From NCBI GenBank assembly GCA_010645155.1, contig JAAGOF010000158.1:74140-138139 (forward strand): DNA of 64,000 nucleotides, in the 5' to 3' direction. Origin of the DNA: Tigriopus japonicus. Lineage: Eukaryota; Arthropoda; Copepoda; Harpacticoida; Harpacticidae. Position 1 is the stretch's first letter. Every line of letters begins with the position of its first letter. Made by a program: the position numbers and the translations under genes. The notes under the pieces are model-generated. The model ran no database searches. It was not told the DNA's origin and was given only the letters and a program-made list of their open reading frames with translations. Positions 57,801-64,000 of this stretch are shown here, one piece after another.

Positions 57801-60653
57801 TTTTCGATCATCAAACCTTTTTCACTTGCGGTGAAAGTACGATTAAAATCGAGCTAATTCAATAACTATTTCGTAAAAATAAGACTCACCACAGAATGGA
57901 TTATCTTTATTGGCTCAAAAATAAATATCGCCTAGATTGTCACGAATCGATTCGACCCTTCTAACTTACTTCTGTTTGTCAAAAACTCTCTAAAGACAAG
58001 AACATCAACAGGTATTCTATTTATGAAATTCCATCTCGTTCTTGAGAGATTGTCAAGGATCGACTCAGATTCCATAGCTTTCATTTCAACAACTTCTGCT
58101 ATTTGCTCAAGGTGAAACTTAATCTTGTTGTGTTGTTTACAATAAAGTGTGCCCAACAAGGCTGGTATCTTATATTTTTTAAATGATCAGCAGAAATTGA
58201 CAGTTCTTACTGCGCACAATTTAACTCGAGAAAAAGGGTGTATTTTGGCTTCACTAAACCAATACATACCTTACATTATTTTACACGTTGTGATCATTAT
58301 TGCATCGTCCGTTTCCATAAAACTTAGGTATATCATTCAGGATTAAAATCTTTGCTTGAAAATATTTTTGTGGTTTTTATCGTATCTTGTGTGATATTTT
58401 ACCTGTATGAGTTAAGCTCACCTAGTACATCTACCCGTATAATGGAGTCTCGCCAAACTACATCGAGAAAAGTCGATCAAGACAGGAATTCGTCTGATCC
58501 GTGAAGAGGATTGGAAAAAAGCAATTCCACCCTCGAAAAACTCTTGGACTCACTCATTACGATCGCTCCCAATGATCCAAGTGGAACGCATTCCAATCAA
58601 TATTGAAAATGTCTTTTCCTGGTCGCCAAATGCTCTGAAGTGGGTCTTACAATAGGCAGACAGGGCAACAAAACCTCATCACTCTCCACCCCCACTTGCC
58701 TCAGAAAATTGGCCAAAATCCCGACAGGACAAGATACAAAATAATAAAGAGATGAGTATGTCAAAAGTCAAAAAGTTGGGAAAATACGGTTTTCTGAAAC
58801 ACTTCTTTTCTTTCAAGATTTAACGTAAAGAGCTACCAGAAATAGCTTTGACAAGGAGGAATGAGTATGCAAAATACAAGTGTTTGGTCGGGTTTAGTCC
58901 TGTGGATTTGGCGAGCAAGGTGGAACCAAATGTTACGCGATTGTCTCGTTATTGGATCCTTTTGCTCCGCTTGGAATGTGTGAGATTGTTCATTTAGTTT
59001 CCTCATTTGGTGCAAAAATTCGGAACATTTGGGTTTCATCTCATGACTTGGTCTTTGGTTTACGCTGATCCATGTTCTTTTGAACCCACACGTAATTCAG
59101 AAATAAGATGAAAGAGACTCTTACAAGCGCGAAAATAGTTCCAATATCATTTTTTGTTCCATGCTAATCAATCCTACCGACACAAAAAGGTTCTTTCTCT
59201 GGTGGTGCTCTTTAAATCCCTTTAAATCCTTTTGAAAGCATCAAACTCCCTTCAATTTTGTCAATTTTTTTTCGACAGAACTCTTGGATTCTCAATTTGA
59301 GAGAATCAAACCCTTGCATGTCGACATGGACCGCTTAAAACTCGACATATTGGAACAACTTGCCTCCAAAAACTGAGAGTCAAGCGGTCCATGTGTTGTA
59401 GCTCCCAGACAGAAGCGGAATATGTAATGCGCAATTGGCGCCATTCTGACGGCGGGAACCAATTTCACGGGGGGAACAAAGCCATCGGATTGAGTGGAAC
59501 AAGGCGAAACAATTTCAATTCTAATTACAACCTGTAAAAGTCCGCGGTGCCAATTCTTTTGGGAGAGACGAGCTTGGCATTTGTCAAAGTTTTTTCGCAA
59601 ACTCGAGTACATTTGTTTGTGGTTGCTTCGAAGTGGAACGCATTGCAAGCAAGCAAGCCATTGATTGCAAATATTGGAGCTTAAGGATCATGCCAATGTT
59701 GCTGCACTCATCCCTTGATTTTCCACAGGGAATTTGCTCGGGTCTATTTTCCGTTAGTGCTCCATTGAGCTTCATAAGTATCCGAAAGTGAAAAAAGAAG
59801 ACGACGATGACAACGACAGCGAAGACAGGCTGCTTGATCCCTCGCAAAGAGCTTCTTTTGCGTCCCTTCGTTCGTTCTTTCTTTCCTTCATCCGCTCTAA
59901 TACCGCAAAAGAATACAAAGAAGACTGAAAGATCCATTAGATCTATCCTTACGGTCTTGTACAAGTACGGTTATTGTACCCACACTGACCAAAATCTCAT
60001 CAAAAAAAAAAGAAAGGGGAATGGTCATGATTTTGCTTGGCTATTTACCAAATAGTTCTGTTACTTAATCTTTTTTTTCAATGTCGTATTTTGTTTTCAA
60101 AAGCTTATAATTTCAGAAAGATCGCAGAAAAAGAGGGGAAGCTCTTTCCGAATGAACAATAGCAATAAGTTATAATGCAAATTCTTTCCTTCACCTTCAA
60201 TGTGCACTAATTATTGATGTGATCCTCTACGCATCGAAAGCAGAATATTCAAATTTATATTGGTTGGTCCTAAAAAAATTAAATTTGGCGACTTTCCAAA
60301 TGGTATAAATGCTTTGACCATTATCATGGATGGATGCATTATTGTCAAATCAAATCGTTGTAGTCTATGTTGAGAACGAATATCTAGAACAACGTGAGCA
60401 ACCACTTTTGGCCCAGGGCCCAACAAATATGATTTCGTTTGATCCGGGGCCACAAATAAACGATCACAGAGCTTTGAGCCCACAAGCACACACTGTGAAT
60501 GAATTTTGGACCCACTAATTTAGTCTTTACCCCTAGCTCCTGGGCCTACCAAAACTCAACTTTAGACCCACATATAGGCCACTGCCTAGGCGTTGCCGAC
60601 CCCTGATCAAGTATAGTCGATAATAGAAGTTGTGGAACTCTTGGTTAAAAAGT

Positions 60654-60872
60654 AGTTTTATTGTGTTGAGCCTGGTCTGGCTAACGGAGCCTGTTATCAC
60701 ACGGTTAAAAATTTCCTGATAGACAATTTCAAGGTCGGGATCAGAAGTACGAGTACTCTTCACTTTTGGGTGCGAATTGACGTTTAAAAGTTTGCTTAAG
60801 AAAGGTCCGGGAGGGTAATCGAACGTGGGACCTTTTTTATTGCAGGAAACTGCTAAGTCGAGAATGCTTTAC
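60654..60872 (-). mobile_element. SINE-1, old full-length copy
   Basis: Aligns end to end with 11655-11897 at roughly 70% identity. The B-box region reads GGTAATCGAACGTGGGACC on the plus strand, the head-proximal part is TTGCAGGAAACTGCT, and the body matches GAGCCTGGTCTGGCTAACGG and GGTCGGGATCAG. The 3' end is TTTTATTG at 60657 (plus-strand reading). It is more decayed than the copies at 11655 and 19672. Confidence 0.72.
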
Positions 60873-63800
60873 CTTTCAAACAAATTTTACACAGAGTTTT
60901 GGCTTTTCCTTGATAAATAAATGCTTCTCGAACGGGCAATGACGTTATTTTCAATTTTGAGTAAAATTTTGTCGAAATAACAAGTTCAAAAGTTTCGCCA
61001 AGATGAAAGGATAAATCAAAGGACCTAATGTAACTTGACTCGAGTCTTTAGATTTGAGCTGAAGCACCTGTATTTATGGACACCAAATACGGTTAATCAA
61101 AGATCACTTCCAAAAACTCCACCGATGAAAGTTTTGGCAGTGGTTCGCTTGGGCGACATTTTCATGAGCCTCTCACCCACAAACAAAAAACGAGCGGGAA
61201 TCTCACATCATCCTCGAACTGTGTGGAAGTAAGCGGAATTGAAAGCTGTAATTGAGTATCAATGTCAGTCAGGAGACGGAGGAAGAAAGAGCTGGTGGAT
61301 CCCAAAGGTCCCATGAGGTTCCAATCGTTCCACGGAAGATCGCTCTAATTGCCTTGACAAGATCTGCTGACATCTTATCTCGGGGGTTCTTGCTCCATTC
61401 ACTCCAGAAACACTCAAGCCTTAGAAGAAAGACAAAGCCATCAAAGAACCAAGACCATCTTCGAAACTAGTCTCGACCCTTGGTCAATGCACTGTTGCTT
61501 TGGGGGTCGAAGGATCCCTTTCAAGTTGAAGCGACAGATTGGCGCCAAAAATGCAGTGGTTGCCGCCAAAACGAAACAAACTACGAGAAAAGAATAAAGG
61601 GAAAGAGTTGCAGACACGCGAGTGAGCGGAAATCCAATGCAGTCTATAAAGGCCACGGTAGCCTTGTGTCGGTAAACCTTTCTTTCGTCTTGGAGTGGAG
61701 TGACCTCGTTTGGCAATTTCTTTCTTCAGTGGCGCCAAAATCATGTGGAACTGAGACCATCCAGCTCCTTGGAATTGCATGACCAGCGAGTGCCGCAAAT
61801 GATTGTTCGTGTGGTCAAACGAAAAAATAACTCCAAACTATTGCGACACGCTCCCGTAAATGTCAATTGGTATGAGTATTTAGGTCTCTAAGTATATGGC
61901 TCGCTCGGTGTTTGCACAAATCCCGAAGAATGACTTTAAATTCATTCCCTTGAGCGGGGAAAAGTTCCTTGTGCACATTCAAGATTCCTAGAATTCAGAT
62001 CCATTTCAAAGTTTCTGTCAAGCACCTACATACGCAAATAAACAGCACAGGCAGCAAATCTAATTCTTCGAATTCGGAAAGGTCCTAAATGAAGAAATGT
62101 GCTCAAAGATGTTTATTAGTTGGGTCGGAGCTTTCCCAGTTTTGAAACGATACCTATTTATTCACGTAGTTTGACGTGTTTGGAACGCGAGTTAACTAAG
62201 ATAGGACCGACACAATGATAGAGTATTGTGTTCGCTGGCATGCGAAGCTTGGATCCTTTCCTCCAAGTTGAACTTCGATTTGAGGAACATTCCTGAGCAG
62301 TTCCTGGAAATCCTTTCGGAAATCTGACGAGCTTGCCAGTGCCACAAACACGCTAGATTTTGCTTGAACCTCCTCGATCCTTTAGCTAGCAATCCTAAGT
62401 CCCAACGAAGAAAAGATCCCTTAAAGTTAGATGATTTTTTCGGTTGTAATTTTAAAAATCATATTTAAGAGGTAGCAGGATTTTACTTACTCATGTCAGT
62501 TAATAACAATATTTCAATCATCAGTTGTGGTCGAGATCCTGTTACGAACAAGCTATGTAAAAACGCTATTCCATGGATTTCAGTGTGACCTTTTAGCGAT
62601 AATGCGATCAAATTCACCTCGAACCATCTTTAAATGAAACTATGGAAGTTTCTCTTTTTTTATCATGGAAGGATCCACAAAATTATATTAAAACATTTCG
62701 TGTTGACAACATGGAATAGATCAGAACTGAGTTGTGATTGCGTCAAGGCTGTAAAAGCTTTCTGAACATTTGCAACGAAAAATCTTTACATTTAGGTACT
62801 ACATAAGAAATAAACCAAACACATTATATCAAGTTTCTTAACCAATCACCAAAATTATTGACTTGAAAGGAAAAAACGTAACGTGGACCATGTTCTTTGG
62901 CCGCCAAAATTACGATATACGTACTCAGCTTATGTTATGTAATTCCATTGAGTTTATTGAAGGGAAATGATTTGGTCGGGTTGAGGAGTCGCTATTGCGG
63001 ATAAGAACTAGAAGTATTTGACGGAATTCGAAGAACTGAAAGCAATTGGAGGGACTCGTTCCAGTCAAGTGCCTCACGAAAGCGGGAAATATTCTCAGAT
63101 TAGCCAGGGGTTCCACTCAAGGAATGATTCTTCAAGAAAGGCTGCAGATAAAATAATCATAGGCAAATTGCCAAAAACTGCACAGTAAGAATTCTGCCCT
63201 TAAACATTCACATTCTTGAACTAAAGAAAAACAGACAAAAACGCAATCTACGTCAGCTTGATTTATTTATTGCTTAAGACTGTCGTATGTACAGTAAATA
63301 AGGTGGGTAGAATTTCGCCGCTCCAGCTAAAAAAGCCACAACTTGAGAAGTTTTGAAAACAAGTTATTTTAGCAGGGTGTAAAAACCAAGGGCCAAGACA
63401 TTAAAAAGGGTTACTTTAGGCAACAAAATACATCTAGTAGATGCCCTTAATATCTAGTTGTTTAATTCCGAAAAACACAAATAAGAGTTTTCACGCAACC
63501 TTTGCATTGGATCTCACGTTTACCGAGTATTCCTCGCAAAGAAATCATTCTTATGAAGCCAAGGGTTCCTTGAAATTAGTGACGGAAATCAAGCTTGATC
63601 TGTAGCTGAGAGTTACTGTATTGGTGCTTTATTATTTAGATTCATTTTTATCGTGACTTTTGCATATACATGTATACAATTTTGTAATCAGCTGCTTTCG
63701 GTTTCACTAGGGCTGATTCTCGAGAATTTTTTATTAGATTACTCTAGGTTATATTTTGGAATTGATGGCAAAACCGTTTCATTCAAAACGAAACTTTCAA

Positions 63801-64000
63801 GCAAAAGAACAATAGGACCTATTAGAGACGCTCAAATACGACATAATTCGAAAACAAACGACAATAAAGCGTCTCTAGGAGCCATGAGCAATGTTTGAAA
63901 CCTTATAAACATTTTTATGGTACATTCGAACAAGAAAATAACTGCGAGGCAAGATTCGGTGTCTATTTTTTTCGAGATTCTAATGGTTGTGGTGGTGTGT
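60873..64000. other. Non-coding stretch to the end of the window
   Basis: No gene, RNA or repeat family recognised. Open frames up to 104 codons occur on both strands (for example 61480-61798) without domain features, hydrophobic signals or splice-supported neighbours. Confidence 0.45.

Larger units (their letters stand above)
53243..60653. other. Non-coding region downstream of the nerfin/INSM gene
   Basis: About 7.4 kb without a supportable gene or known repeat family. It contains the simple repeats listed at 54434 and 54804, one isolated TCTAGTCA at 56065-56072, and a 12-bp inverted pair CATGGACCGCTT/AAGCGGTCCATG at 59324 and 59381. Overlapping open frames on both strands at 55400-56040 lack domain features and are compositional. 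Confidence 0.45.

Noticed and set aside
59324..59392. Pre-microRNA hairpin from CATGGACCGCTT/AAGCGGTCCATG
   Set aside because: Only 12 bp pair around a 45-nt loop with little further pairing, too weak for a microRNA precursor.
1..64000. CRISPR array or bacterial operon structure
   Set aside because: The tandem repeats have no unique spacers between them, and spliced genes with AATAAA signals show this is animal nuclear DNA.

Overview
The window is animal nuclear DNA, most likely from a crustacean or another arthropod. The evidence is a nerfin/INSM-type zinc-finger gene, a UDP-glycosyltransferase with many introns of 59-81 bp, and several families of non-LTR retrotransposons, tRNA-derived SINEs and short inverted-repeat DNA transposons. 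The species cannot be fixed from the sequence. Only three protein genes can be supported. Their introns were placed by hand from GT/AG sites, reading phase and family alignment.

Positions 1-34000 are rich in mobile elements. They hold a decayed Ty3/gypsy pol fragment (1-655) and a 30-bp minisatellite split by a 1.8-kb transposon (1146-2954). At least four copies of one non-LTR retrotransposon, here called LINE-A, lie at 1702-2710, 5499-8512, 17538-19873 and 32539-33848, and a detached LINE-A 5' end lies at 31232-31995. A different and more complete element, LINE-B, occupies 13780-17290. tRNA-derived SINEs lie at 11655-11897, 19672-19765 and 30608-30806. Several hAT-like elements (8-bp target duplications, or 7-bp in two cases) sit inside the LINEs, so the order of insertion can be read directly.

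Two compact enzyme genes lie within this part. An acyl-CoA N-acyltransferase of the glycine N-acyltransferase-like type is on the minus strand (20065-21018, 3 exons, 277 aa). A UDP-glycosyltransferase is on the plus strand (23993-26182, 7 exons, 520 aa). Both resemble conjugation/detoxification enzymes, but nothing ties them into one pathway.

Positions 34000-64000 are poor in mobile elements and contain one gene, the nerfin/INSM transcription factor (47133-51125, 3 coding exons, 579 aa, five C2H2-type fingers). Long non-coding flanks and introns surround it, as expected for a developmental regulator with extended control DNA.

The most striking signal is in its untranslated regions. The heptamer TCTAGTC, which complements the seed of the miR-279/286/996 microRNA family, occurs six times in 188 bp upstream of the ATG. 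It occurs six more times in the 3' region, five as the full 8-mer TCTAGTCA, with the first three spaced exactly 24 nt apart. In Drosophila nerfin-1 is a known miR-279 target, so this looks like a conserved and unusually dense microRNA control circuit.
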